Positions 12,650 through 24,250 of a stretch of 64,000 nucleotides of DNA are shown here, piece by piece. Position 1 is the stretch's first letter; each line of letters starts with the position of its first letter. The DNA lies in the NCBI GenBank assembly GCA_018697195.1, contig CM031878.1, positions 2,214,051-2,278,050 of the forward strand. The letters run 5' to 3'. The notes beneath the pieces were generated by a model. It saw only the letters and a list, made by a program, of their open reading frames with translations. It did no database searches and had not been told where the DNA came from. This DNA comes from Certhia americana. Taxonomy: Eukaryota > Chordata > Aves > Passeriformes > Certhiidae. The translations under genes and the position numbers were made by a program.

Positions 12650-13062
12650 TCACCATGAGGAGTTTAAGAAGTCCAATCTATCCAGTTTATACAGGAGTAT
12701 ACTTTTATCCAGGAGTATACTAAGAGGTGAATTGGTCATGGTCTTCAGATATCTTTGTTAGAAGCAGATTTTAGAGAACAGACAATTTTTTAATTATGAA
12801 GAGCACAGCTTAATGAGATTTGGTAGTCTGAAACAAAACTATTGTGAACTCAGAGTAGGAATGCGGCGTACATTTTTAACTGTGAAGATAATTAACCATT
12901 GAAACAGTTTAACTGAGTATATGGAAGACTTTCTGTCACTTGAAAATGAGCTAAAGATAAACTATTATTTAAACTCAATTAAGTGCCTGGTGCAGACATA
13001 GCTACAAGGTTTTGTGGTCTGGTGTCATGCGCATCAGATTGAAGGCTATGACTATCTCTTCT
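12650..13062 (+). mobile_element. Ancient sauropsid-type CR1 LINE, sense
   Basis: A long diverged CR1 3' region. In order I see a GAGGAGTTTAAGAAG block, CAGTTTATACAGGAG, CTAAGAGGTGAATTGGTCAT, GGTCTTCAGATATCT, TTTTTAACTGTGAAGATAAT with TAACCATTGAAACAGTTTAA, then GCCTGGTGCAGACAT near the end. This is the order found in CR1 families abundant in turtles and crocodilians, not the avian 'ggacaagggg' type. It contains an 11-bp internal duplication (CAGGAGTATAC at 12692-12702 and 12710-12720). It has no coding capacity. Heavy divergence implies insertion before modern bird orders arose. Confidence 0.7.
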
Positions 13063-16000
13063 AAATTATAATTCTTCATTAATCATTTCTGTATCAAAGG
13101 GATACTTCTTTAGAAAGGGCAGGAATTACTCTGAAGACTGCAATTAAGAACACTACATTATCACATACTTAATTCTATTGGAACATAAATGAGCTATAAC
13201 ATTTAAAAGGCTTTAAGAAATAAAACCTCTGCATTGCTCTGGGCTTGCTATTTCTGTCCTGAGTAGTCAACGTTCACAGATTCATCTTCTGGATTTTTGG
13301 ACACTGACAGCCATCTGACCTCACTTCAGCATTTCACTTTCAGGCACAATAGAATGGGAAACCACCTTCTGTTCCTTTGCTGTTATCTGGGATCAAACCC
13401 CCAACTTCTCTGAAGAGAAAAAAGATGTGTTGGCAAGACTGATTTTGGTTGTTTTAAAGCAGCCTTTTAAAGAATGTCATGACAACACTGCTATCTTCCA
13501 TGCCAGCTTGCCCATGAGGGTATTAGTCACTTGACTGACAAAAGGTCTTTGAGAAAATCCTCACTTGGTCATTGAGAGAATAAAACCCCAAAATGTATGC
13601 TGCTGACAGATCATTAATGATACAAGGAAGAAACAGAGGGCTTGTGTATGAGCTCTGTGCCAAAGCTGTAACTGTTTAGAGCTGAAGAAAAGCAAATCCC
13701 AAGACTGCAAACCAGTGCACAACCTTTGGTGAGGGGTGTCCATCCTTCATCAGGATCCTGCAGGGCAAAGCAAGTCAGTCTTCTGAAATACAAACCTGTG
13801 CTTGCTGAAGGAATTACTCACATTATCCACAGCTTGAGAAGTCTGCTGCCATTCACCCAATATTAGAGTGAGGCATGAAAGAAGTTTTGGATTTATCATT
13901 ATTCCTTACACCAAGGAATACTTTCTGCAATTTCAAGTCAACCCACCACCAAGTCTGTACTAACTTCAGAGAACTCAGTACTTTGAGTTTTTCCATTCAA
14001 GATCAATGGGAAAGGAAAATCTGCAGGTGTTTCTGCCCCTTATCAGCTCACTGCAAATACTCCTTTCTTACTATTGCTCCAGGAGAAGTGAAGCACAGAA
14101 AATGTATGGAGCCTTAAGAAGACATTGCAAACAATTATTGTGGGAGCAAAACAGTGACTCCCACTGCAGTAACAAAAAATCTGAAAGGTCTGCATGGACA
14201 GATAAGTGTGACAATCTGCTTCTGCACCTACTGAAATTCTTTGGACCTTCAAAAACATTGAATTAAATGCCATACCATTTTTTTTAAAAAATGGGATGTA
14301 CAGATAGATGTACATAAGCAGAGATGTACAAAATTTCCAAAGTTCGTACAGATGAAAAAGTAGATTACTACCAAAAATAAAGCTATTTGGATCAGAAAGC
14401 AACCTGCATGCTGCAATTGTGTTCAATTTCAATGTTAGATGAGAAACAGACAAACAAACAAAAAAAACCCCAACAATGGTGAAAGGAAGGCTGTGGTTTT
14501 TGCTTTGGAAGATGAAGCACACTTTAAAAGTCCATTTTTCATGAAAAGAAGGCTTAAGAAGGACCTTTTCCCAGACCACAGTGGAAACAATCTTTTTCTC
14601 AGACTGGACCATATAATTTCCATTGGATTAGGATATTTGTTTTAAGTAGTTTGGTCTCTAAACCAATATGTAGGATTTAAAAATTTTTTTCCCTTGGCAA
14701 CTTTGCAAACTTTTTGTCTCTGAGACCTATGTATTTTTTGTGGTTTTGACCTCCTGCAGTGGGTTGAACTCCTATCTAGAAGGGACAGAGTCAGTATGCC
14801 ACAAAACCAACATTCAAAACCATTTGGGGCTTATGTGGCTAAATGAGTCACTCCCCAAAAGTTTGCTTTTTACTGTACTCAGGGTGAAGGCAGCTTCCTT
14901 TCCCCTGTGTTTATGAGAATGAATTACCTTGAGGTCTTACAAAAAGTGGGTTCTTGCTACCCGCTGGGCAACTGAGAACAAATAAAACCACACTTGATTT
15001 CCATAAGACAGGTAATTATCATAAATTGAGTAACTCATAGCCACAAAACTACAACTGAACAAAGCTGTGGACTCTGGAGGTCTCATCTGGCTCAAAGACA
15101 CAGTGGTTCTCATAATTTATTCAATTTAAACCATCCTGAAATGAGAATAGGTTTCCCTTTCCAGGGGAGAAACAAACCTACATTTGCAGCTTTATGGTAG
15201 CACTGTTATCTGCCCCCCATAATTTCATCCTTTTTCACATTCTTCTGGTACAGCCTGTCTGTACCAGACAGGTCAAAACAATGTCAAAAAGTAGATCATA
15301 TTATCTTTCACTCTACCCCCAAGCACCCAATGAAATCATCCTTCCAGTCTCCACAATTCAATCTTGATAAATCAGTGTTTCTAATAGGAAATAAATTGTT
15401 GGCATGACAAATTTTCAGCTGGTTCTAACAAGAATTGGCAAAGGCCACAGTGTGATGAGAACTTGATTTCTCTTAGGGCATTTCCCCTTCCACAGAGATA
15501 TCTCTGGACACCCATTCTTGCCTTTCAGTTGTTCTTCCATCTGCTGACATCAAAACCTCCTCACAGGAAACACCTGCCTGGGCTGGGAAGGGCAGTGGGA
15601 AGTTTCTCATGGTGCTGTGAGAGAGTTTGAACAGAGAAGGAGATCCGAGATCTTTTAATCAATTTTTGGACTTTCTCTTCCTTGGCCTGCCTTGCTCTGT
15701 GGCCAAGGTCCTGGAAGAACAGCCCCAGCTTGAGCTATGTAATTTGAAACTCAGCTGTAGCTGCCAGTAGTAAAAACTCAATGGCAACCTTCATCCTGGA
15801 AGTCTCCATAAGGCATGCATGGAAATTAGTAAGGAAATGAGTCACAGAGTGGACACATCCATCAGTATCTTATAGTTCATAAGCACCATCCCCAAAATCA
15901 GCTCATTCTCATGCTAAGTTGTGCCTGCACATTGGTACAGGATGAAACAGGTTGTTCCAATAATATAGCCAATGATCAAAATTAAAAAGCGGGGATCCAA

Positions 16001-19000
16001 AACTTCTATGACATTCCTCAAAAGCAAAAAGAATTGTGAAGAGATGAACTGCTACTAAAATTCATTGGAAGAGAAGAGAGACCTTAATTTTTATTAATAT
16101 TTTTGAAATATTTCCTGGTCATTGAGATACTCAGGGACAGGATTATTCTTTCTGGTTTATGAAGGAAGGCTGGAAGCTGATTCATTGGTGAGAGTAGGAA
16201 TGTAGGAGAGAAAACTACAGTCATTAGAAGGAGGAAACGGCTGTAACTTATATGCCCATGAATATATCTGTTGCATATTGTGGGGAATACAATTTTATTC
16301 TCTGATAATAAAATTAAAAAAAGAAAAAAAGAAACAATTTTTACAGATTCTAACAACAAATTTTGGACCTTCAGGCCATGGGGTGTGACAAATGCTAGAA
16401 CAGTAATTGACTTAACCATTAATACTCCCAGCTAGTCCTGCAATATCTTCTATTGTAGACTCACAGTTTGGACTCGAAAACTGGTTTGGCTTCAGTGTTA
16501 TTATACAGTGTTTTAAGGGAACAGAAGCAAAAGAGTTTGTTTTCTGCCTGATGACAGCTGGTTTTGAGACAGTTTAGAAAGAAATCTTGCAGCTCAGATT
16601 GAGGACATTCAGAGAGAGGATGGGCATGTTCTGCACAGATATGTCCATGTCTATACTCCAGGCTGTTGGATAAAAAGTAGGAAACTGAGCTTGCCCAGCC
16701 TGATGCATCCACGTAGCATTTTCAATGCTGATTTCTCCATGCCTAGGAAGACAACCTGCAAGGGCCTCACATCTGCTACTGCTCACCAGATGAGCAGCAA
16801 TACATCACTTATTTCCCCATCAGCAGTGCTTTGACCTTGTCGATAGCTCTGCAGATGGATGTTTTGTCAGTTCAGACCCTGGTACATTTCCAGAAGCTTT
16901 TGCTTCCAGCTTTGTCTCTTTTCCTGAAAACCACATCTTGTGCCTAAAACAAGGAAAATTCCAATACTTTACACAGATTCTTTGATAGTTTACACAGAAC
17001 TAATGGTTCTTTTGTATGTTTAAATTGACAATAAGCACGGTGTTACCTCCTGCAAAATCAGTTTTCCATCACACAATGGAACTCCAAGGATGAAGTCACC
17101 ATATCAGGCTCAGCATCCGTTGCCCCCTATCCATCTTTTCCCAGATTTTTTTTTTTTTCCTGTTAGTCTCATCTGCCTATTAGTTCTAGGTGATTATTTC
17201 TGGTTCTGAAATACTCTCATTAATTCATGAAAGCTTTTTCTCTAGTTTTTGCTGCTGACGTTCTTTGGAGGTCATTATGATAACACCAGATTTATTCCAA
17301 AATAACTGGCATCACCAGTGTTCAGTCAGAGCTGTGCTTTCTTCCTCATTACCTTTATTTTACTCCATGTGTCACCTTTCTCATCTGGAAACAGGTCCTA
17401 ACTGAGCTAAGTCTTCACAAGACTAGATGGAGAAAAAATCTTTCAAATCCAGCAATAAACTAGAAAATGGTTGTGTCTTCCAAAGATTTGGGATCATTTC
17501 AGAAGGCATAAAGGTCCATATTATCTCAGACTAGAAAACAATTTTTTTAATAGTATTTTCATTCAGTTTACCAAACAAACTAGAAATTCGTAACCTTTGA
17601 AAAATATTGTTAGAAATCAGAACTCTAGGAAATAAGGTCTAGGATGAATTACTTAGGATCAGAAAAAATCCTTCAAAGAAATACTTTTTGCTCCTAAATC
17701 TCAGTATGCTTTCTCAGTATAAAACTTTCCTTTAAAATTTGGTCATTGTCTTAGCATTGCAATATGAAGAATTTCTTAAGGTACATTCTACTAATACTTC
17801 TTGATTTTTAGCCTTTTGCAAGTTTTAATTATGCATTTTTAGTTTTATTTCAAGTCAGAGCATCTATTCAAGCCCATATCCTAACACAGACTTCCAGAGA
17901 ACTTTTATATAGTTTCTTTAGAGCCTCACTCACCAATGGAAACAACTGGTTTCCAAGGAGGATGTGATGATGTGACATATGAATGCTATGGCAACAAGAA
18001 AAAGGTGGCCAGCACTCTTAATAAGCTTTGCAGTGAGAATTGTAGAAAACCTTGAAAATTCTGTGAGTTTTTCAGCTTCAAAGTTCTGCTCAGCACTCTG
18101 AAGGCTGCTAGCTTCTTGTTAGCCCTGTGGGCTGGTGATGGGGCATGGCAGCTAGAGGTGCTAACGCTGTTTTCCCAGTTTGACCTCTGTGACTGAGCCT
18201 GACTTTGGCACACGATGCTCAAGAAGCTTCAAAGTTTTTATGAAAGTGCCATGCAACATGTACTTAACACCCATCAAACAGCCATAAAAAAATTATAATT
18301 CTGTAGTCAACCCAAGAATCAATTAGCTGTATGAAAATCAATTCAGTAATACAAGCAAAGTACTGAGTCACCCAAGTCTACAAAAATAGCTCAACCTTTC
18401 TTCAGAACTGGTTTCAGAATTTGATTTGGTGTTATTGGTATTTAAATTGCATTTGGGAGTTTTTGTCTGATAATAGTGGAAAGCCATGGAACTGCCCGAT
18501 GTTATGACATTTTTTGCATTTCTCCTGGGAAATTGGATCTCTTTCGATGCCATTTGGGTTTTGTCTTTTGTTTTCTATGTTCTATGTATTCTTCACACAT
18601 ATATTTGTAATTCTGTCACCTATTGTATTAGTAGCTAGTTTTCCCAGTACTTTACCATGACTTTTCCCTAACCAGAAAGAAAAAATTCCAGAGCTCCAAG
18701 CCCCAGGGGTACAAGGCTCCATGCTATCTTGGTTCTGTCTGGGAACCAAAGCTGACAACAGCTCTTGGAGATCCATTCTCATGAACAAAGCACAACTTGT
18801 GCTGGAGGCAGGCTCCAGAGAAGGGGCTGGACCTGGAGGGGAATTGCATTACCACTTGTCCTTCTAATTGCTGCTTTTTATCAATTATGTTAATTTCCTA
18901 AAACCTATAAAAATGTACTCACCCCTGGGGAGATAGGCTTTTGTGGACATCTTTCCACAACTGCTCCTGAAGGACTTAATTAAAGATCCTCCTTTATATT

Positions 19001-19194
19001 ACTTCCTTACTAATCTTGAGTTTCATTTTCAGGTTGGGCAAAAGGCAACACTTTCACGTCTAGATGCTACTCATCACAATCAGGAAAATATGATCAGAAT
19101 TAGCCTAATTGCTATTCTGATAAAAAAAGGCCACAGGGGCAAAATTTCTGCATGCGTTTTTGCCTTGTCATTTCTGTATGAAATAAGCACACTT
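13063..19194. other. Unique non-coding DNA, 6 kb
   Basis: The longest stretch without a recognised transposon. It is AT-rich and single-copy. It contains a 189-codon open frame on the minus strand (14043-14612), which I treat as chance because it has no domain, no signal and no codon-use character. A pair of mutually exclusive short hairpins lies at 15244-15272, a T8A6 palindrome at 14275-14294 and an A/G-rich patch at about 16310-16335. No exon or RNA gene recognised. Confidence 0.5.
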
Positions 19195-19412
19195 TCATAG
19201 AATCATAGACTCACAGAATTACAGAATTATGTAATGGTTTGTGTTGAAAGGGACCTTAAAGTATCATCTCATTCTAACCCCTGGCCATGGGCAGGGATAC
19301 CTTCCACTGTCCCAGGTTGCTCCAAGACCTGTTCAACCTGGCTTTGGGCACTTCCAGGGATGGGGCAGCCACAGCTGCTCTGGGAAACCTGTGCAGGGCC
19401 TCATGACCCTGA
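19195..19412 (-). mobile_element. CR1 LINE 3' end, antisense
   Basis: It begins with four tail octamer units (TCATAGAATCATAGACTCAC and two more). It then reads GAAAGGGACCTTAAAG, GGCCATGGGCAGGGATACC, TTCCACTGTCCCAGGTTGCT and GGGCACTTCCAGGGATGGGG before breaking off after the 'cctgtgcagggcc' block. It is a clear reverse complement of an avian CR1 3' end, 5'-truncated at about 215 bases. Retention of several octamer copies shows the 3' terminus is intact. Confidence 0.95.
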
Positions 19413-20587
19413 CACATTTAATTCATTTCTTTCTGAGATCTCCTTGATCAGAGGACACAAGCAGGAGTTCTGTTAAAGAAAAAAAAAATCATCTGTAATG
19501 AAAAAAAATCAGGTATGACTTAAAGATTTTGGAATTGGAATAGCTACTGTAGGAAAAGCTAGACGGGAAATAAAAAAGAATGTGTACTGTTCCGATATGA
19601 TACAGCCTGACACTTCATAGGAACATTTTTAGTTACACTTCTAAGCCTAAACTTCTAAACTTCATGGACATCACTTCAGTTCTTTTCAAACAGCAGATGA
19701 TTTTCCCAGCTGAGTGTCTGTGTAAGCCACAGACTCCTCATAGTCCTCTTGGACAGAGTTTCTGAAGAATCAGAGTGCATGAGCAATGACTGCTGCACTT
19801 GAAGCAGCTCTTCTCCAGCTCCAGCGCACACGTTCAACAGATCAAGGACCTAACTCCAGTGTCTGTGCCTCCTACAAGTGGTTCCTTGTTTGAACAGCTC
19901 CTTTGCCTTTCAGAACAAGGGGTGATGAAAAGGTGAAGAATGAGTGAGAAGCTACAGCAGGTGACTCATCTCTTGAGAAGCTAGAGAAGTATAACAAAAC
20001 AAAGGTGTTTGACGCACAGCTGACCCCAGGAGGATTCTTCTTTGACCTGGGTTATGTACATCAGCTGTATATTTATGACTACTGCACATGCAACTGAGTG
20101 GGAACTCAGAAATCAACTGCCTCATGAAATCAAATATTCCCTAGCTTTTTCCCTAGACTTCTTGATTTGCTCAATAAATGGAATCTACCTGTGGATATAT
20201 AAGCTAGTATTTGTTTTTCCTCCGTACCTGGTTATTAATGAAGAAAACTTCAAAGGGATGAAATAAAGAAAGGGAAGGAATGTATGAAGGTTTATGGTGT
20301 CAATAGAAGGTGAGTTGTGTATCAAATTCCCTGACAATCTCTGCAAACATTAAACAGACAATTTAGCAAGGTCTCATGTAGGCTGTCAAAATATAACAAA
20401 ATTAGACCAAAAGATGCATGGATTTGTGCCTGAAATCCAGACTATTTTTTTCAGCCAATGGTTTGTGAATATTGGTGAAGAGGAAGGCACTCTTCACAAG
20501 GAAATCACAAAGTTAGCATTTGGTGATCACAAATTGTATCCAGAAACCTACATCTCAAGAGATGTAAAAATACCAAGAGAGGTCTAT
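19413..20587. other. Unique non-coding DNA
   Basis: Single-copy sequence with no gene or repeat family recognised. Confidence 0.5.
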
Positions 20588-20700
20588 GTGGTTAATCTGT
20601 AAGATTAAATTATCTAGTCTGACATTTTGCATCTCTTAAATGCAGAAAATATTGCCTTGTGGTGCCTAGTTTAAGACAAAATCCTTGTGCATGGCCAAAT
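20588..20700 (-). mobile_element. Possible ancient CR1 3' end, antisense
   Basis: ATTATCTAGTCTGACATTTTGCAT resembles the 'gatcatctagtctgacctcctgcat' terminal block (reverse complement) of the turtle/archosaur CR1 type also seen at 33245. The downstream part is only weakly collinear. A short chance match cannot be excluded. Confidence 0.35.
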
Positions 20701-21048
20701 AACCTTTCACAGAGCACTTGATTTGGATTGAAACCATCCAGCAAAAATACATTGGACTGAATATTGCCATCTGCAAGGTGTATGTCTCCATCTCAGCTTG
20801 TAAATTGGGGTAAAAGTAGAAATGTATGGGGAAAAGTGCAACTCATTCTGCAACAAGCAATTAACACGGGTTAAGAAAATGGTGCCTATTTCCTGACAGT
20901 GCCCATTTCAAACCCACAGCAATCTTCCTAACAAGTCAAGCAAGTTCTGAGTTGGGTGTGGTGGTTTTGAGAACCTGTAGTACAATGGAACATGATTTAA
21001 AAACACACCTGTGGGTAAGACCATGTATTATTTCAACCAATCCTCCCT
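20701..21048. other. Unique non-coding DNA
   Basis: Single-copy sequence leading into the AAAG repeat. Nothing recognised. Confidence 0.5.
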
Positions 21049-21065
21049 ATGAAAGAAAGAAAGAA

Positions 21066-21109
<44 letters not shown>

Positions 21110-21122
21110 AANNNNNNNNNNA

Positions 21123-21166
<44 letters not shown>

Positions 21167-21298
21167 AAAAGAAAGAGAAAGAGAGAAAAAGAAAAAAAGA
21201 AAAAAAAAAGAAGAGAAAGGGAAGGCGCGGAAGGCGCAGAAGGTGAGGAAGGAAGGAAGGAAGAAAAAGAAAGAAAGAAAGAAAAAAGAAAAAGAAAC
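21049..21298. repeat. (GAAA)n microsatellite with assembly gap
   Basis: Nearly uninterrupted AAAG units fill 21053-21170, broken by ten Ns at 21112-21121. The tract then grades into A-rich and GAAGG units up to 21298, with GC-containing interruptions around 21224-21240. The + strand is almost entirely purine. Predicted Lys/Arg/Glu or Phe/Ser proteins from it are artefacts. The N run means the true repeat length is unknown. Confidence 0.97.
21112..21121. other. Assembly gap (10 N)
   Basis: Ten consecutive N bases sit inside the AAAG tract. The flanking units are in the same register on both sides apart from the unknown bases, which fits a gap caused by failure to sequence or collapse the repeat. 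Confidence 0.99.
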
Positions 21299-21495
21299 AG
21301 AGAACATTGCTGATATTTCCTCGCTCTGCTGTTGCTATTTTGTAAACTTGCTTACAAAACTCTTTTGCTGATTTAGGCATTTAAAACAATGTGGTTCAAA
21401 TGGTAGCATTAGGTATGAGTGCTACACTTGAGATGGAAGATTTCTAAAATTTCTATACTTATAGCTTAAGACATTATTTCTTCTGGAACAAAACC

Positions 21496-21526
<31 letters not shown>

Positions 21527-22408
21527 CTCATATGCAGGAGCTTGAGTTTGCTGATGATGTAATTTTTATACTATTGTATAGAAACTGTTGTAGTAATTTA
21601 CACAGCTCACTAATCCCTCACACATTATCTTACCCACTGAAATTATAAATTAGAAACATAGTTAAATTCTTGTATTTTCTTTAAAATAGAAAATAAGGAG
21701 GGGTTCAAATGCCTAAGAAAGCCTTTCAACTGGTCTACTGAAGGACCAGGTGTTTAGCCTGCAAATTCTCCCTAAAAATATCACTAAAGGCAGGTGTGAA
21801 GAATTAGAATGTGGCTCTGGCTTTAGAAGATCCTTAAAAAAAAAGAGAAAAAGGAAAAGAGAAATAAGCTTTATTTCCCACAAATGATTCAATAGTTAAA
21901 ATTCACATTTCATTTACAGCCCAATAAATGTTCTATGCACATACAGACATAGCCTGTCATTTTATATATGGGTTTTGTGAGGTTATAACAGCAATAAAAT
22001 AACAATCCACAGTTTTCCTGAGAAGGGAGCAGTGCTCCTTGCAAAGTTTCCTCTCTCCAAGCACTGCAGCCATGAAGGATGACACTTGGATTATGTCCTG
22101 TCAATGGTTAATTTCAAGTCTAGAAGTTTATTAATTTTGACTTGTAGCAGAAAAGGCCATGACCAATTATTATTCAGGAAAAAAAATCCTGCTGTTTAGC
22201 CAAAGAACTGCACCGAGCAATGCTGCACTTGATGTGCCTGTGATAAATGTTCACATGACAAGGTTATTTGGTGTACAGCGGCTGGAGGGGTTGTCATAGC
22301 AACCCGAGCATGATGCTCATAAATTTGATGTGTAGTTATCCTTGCTGTGTATGCAAAAAAACCACAAAGCCAACTCCAGCAGTTTAATTTGCAACATTGA
22401 CTATGCCT
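21299..22408. other. Unique non-coding DNA between purine tracts
   Basis: About 1.1 kb of single-copy DNA separating two purine-rich repeats. It holds a (TA)n microsatellite and a short A-rich patch near 21836-21865. No gene recognised. Confidence 0.55.
21499..21526. repeat. (TA)14 microsatellite
   Basis: An uninterrupted run of 14 TA dinucleotides, followed by CTCATATG. Confidence 0.97.
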
Positions 22409-22650
22409 AAAAGAAGGAAGAAAAAGGAAAAAGAAAAGGGAAAGGAAAAGGAAGAAAAATAAGAAAAAAAAAAAGAAAAAGTAAAAGAAAAAGAAAAAGA
22501 AAAAGAAAAAGAAAAAGAAAAAGAAAAAGAAAAAGGAAAAGAAAAAGAAAAAGAAAAAAGAATAAGAATAAGAATAAGAATAAGAATAAGAATAAGAATA
22601 AGAAAAAGAAAAAAAGAAAGAAAAAGAAAAAGAAAAGGAAAAGAAAAAAA

Positions 22651-22681
<31 letters not shown>

Positions 22682-23170
22682 GAAAAAGGAAAAAGAAAAA
22701 GAAAAAGAAAAAGAAAAAGAAAAAGAAAAAGAAAAAGGAAAAAGAAAAAGGAAAAAAGCAAAAGAAAAAGCAAAAGAAAAAGAAAAAGGAAAAGAAAAAG
22801 CAAAAGAAAAAGGATAAGAAAAAGAAAAAGAAAAAGAAAAAGGAAAAGAAAAAGAAAAAGAAAAAGAAAAAGAAAAAGAAAAAGAAAAAGAAAAAGAAAA
22901 AGAAAAAGAAAAAGAAAAGGAAAAAAGGAAAAGAAAAGGAAAAAGAGAAAGAAAAAAAGAAGAGAAGGAAAGAGAAGGAAAGAGAAGGAAAGAAGGAAAG
23001 AGAAGGAAAGAGAAGGAAAGAGAAGGTGCGGAAAGGAAAGGTGCGGAAAGGAAAAGGAAAGGGAAAGGGAAGGGAAAGGAAAGGGAAGGGAAAGGGAAAA
23101 GGAAAAGGAAAAGGAAAAGGAAAAGGAAAAGGAAAAGGAAAAGAAAAAGGAAAAGGAAAGAAAAAGAAAA
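22409..23170. repeat. 760-bp mosaic polypurine tandem repeat
   Basis: The + strand is about 97% purine for roughly 760 bases. It is built from homogeneous blocks. AAAAAG hexamers dominate 22485-22560 and 22605-22920. Seven AATAAG units occupy 22561-22602. A 10-bp unit AGAGAAGGAA repeats around 22966-23025. GGAAAG/GGAAAA units fill 23036-23150. Scattered C or T interruptions (for example AGCAAAAG near 22760-22800) mark higher-order copies. The 325-codon minus-strand frame across it is Phe/Ser/Leu low complexity and not a gene. Confidence 0.97.
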
Positions 23171-23718
23171 CATAAAAGAGAAAATACAAAGAATAATAAA
23201 TTCTAAGGTAATAGACTACAGATTATACTCCTTCACAAGCTTTTAAAATATAAAAAGACATTTAAGATAATAATTATGGTAGGAAGTGCAAGTTATCATT
23301 AATATTGAGAAAAAAAACCAAACCAAAAAGATTTTTCTTGAAAATTTCTGCTTGAGTATATTGGTTGTTTTCTGCTACTCATGCAAACACCTAAATGCAA
23401 GTGAAAAAAAACCCCTAACACCCTCCTCTATTTTGCTTTTTTTCTTCTTCAGAAATGTTGAGATGAAACCTTGAATCACCTGTCAAGTAGGCCATGATGA
23501 AATGCCCTCCTTTCCATAAAAGTTACCAGAAAAAGAAGAATCTATCATTCTCTACAGTTCTGTCTTGTTCAAATACAGGATAAAAATGAAGAGAAAGGTA
23601 AAAAGAACACTCATTTCTGATGGGCAAAAAAAGGTTTATCTTGAGATGATAAAAACAGTAGAAGAAGGAGAAGGAGATCACAGCTTTTTATGAACCAAGT
23701 CATCAAAACCTTCAGTTT
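23171..23718. other. Unique non-coding DNA
   Basis: AT-rich single-copy sequence with no feature recognised. Confidence 0.5.
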
Positions 23719-23785
23719 GGACAAGTTCCTTAAATAATGTTTCTCAGTCTCTCTATCTGTATAGCAGAGATTTGTTATTTCCATT
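23719..23785 (-). mobile_element. MIR/CORE-SINE-like fragment, antisense
   Basis: GGACAAGTTCCTTAA, then TTTCTCAGTCTCTCTATCTG, then TTGTTATTTCCATT is collinear with the reverse complement of the 3' half of MIR-type SINEs ('acaagtcacttaacctctctgagcctcagtttcctcatctgt...'). It is heavily diverged, as expected for relics this old in a bird. Confidence 0.5.
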
Positions 23786-24069
23786 CTCAGGAATAACTTA
23801 TCAACCCTCTTAGAAGGAAAAAAACGTCCAGAAGACTGGAAATTTTAGAGTAAAATTACTTGCAGGGAGTAAGCAGTCTGAACCATCCCCATCAGAACAG
23901 GGGAGAGTGGGAGAAATTTTCCCTACTGGTGTCCCTATATCCCACACAATGCTGCACTCAAATTAGGGAAACCAAAGCACCAGGGAAAAACAGAAGCGTC
24001 TTTGCTTGTGTCTGCACTTAAACTGATGCAAATCACACTTGTGCAATGGGGTGAAATGAATGCCAAATC
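23786..24069. other. Unique non-coding DNA
   Basis: Short single-copy interval. Nothing recognised. Confidence 0.5.
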
Positions 24070-24250
24070 AAAGAATCATAGAAATCACAGACTCATGAAA
24101 TTATTTGGATTGGAAAGGACTATAAATATCATCACATTCGGCCCCTGCCATGGCAGGCACACCTTCCCTTCAAGTCCCATCAAGCCTGTCCTTTAACTCT
24201 TCCAGGGCAACCATAATTTCTCTAAACTATCTCTATGCCTTAAAGAATTT
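24070..24250 (-). mobile_element. CR1 LINE 3' end, antisense
   Basis: Tail octamers (AAGAATCATAGAAATCACAG) are followed by TTGGATTGGAAAGGACTATA, CATCACATTCGGCCCCTGCC, GGCACACCTTCCCTTC and TCTTCCAGGG. This is a diverged reverse complement of a CR1 3' UTR with small deletions between blocks. It is non-coding and 5'-truncated. Confidence 0.85.

Noticed and set aside
14043..14612. 189-codon minus-strand open frame
   Set aside because: The longest non-repeat frame, but one of this size is expected by chance in 64 kb over six frames. No domain, signal peptide or family resemblance that I recognise.
21049..23170. CRISPR-like or satellite array
   Set aside because: Units are 4-10 bases and contiguous, with no unique spacers. 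These are microsatellite/minisatellite repeats in a vertebrate genome.
22196..23173. 325-codon minus-strand open frame (and overlapping 260- and 139-codon frames)
   Set aside because: Purely Phe/Ser/Leu/Pro low complexity from the polypurine repeat. Stop codons are absent because the repeat units lack them. Not a protein.
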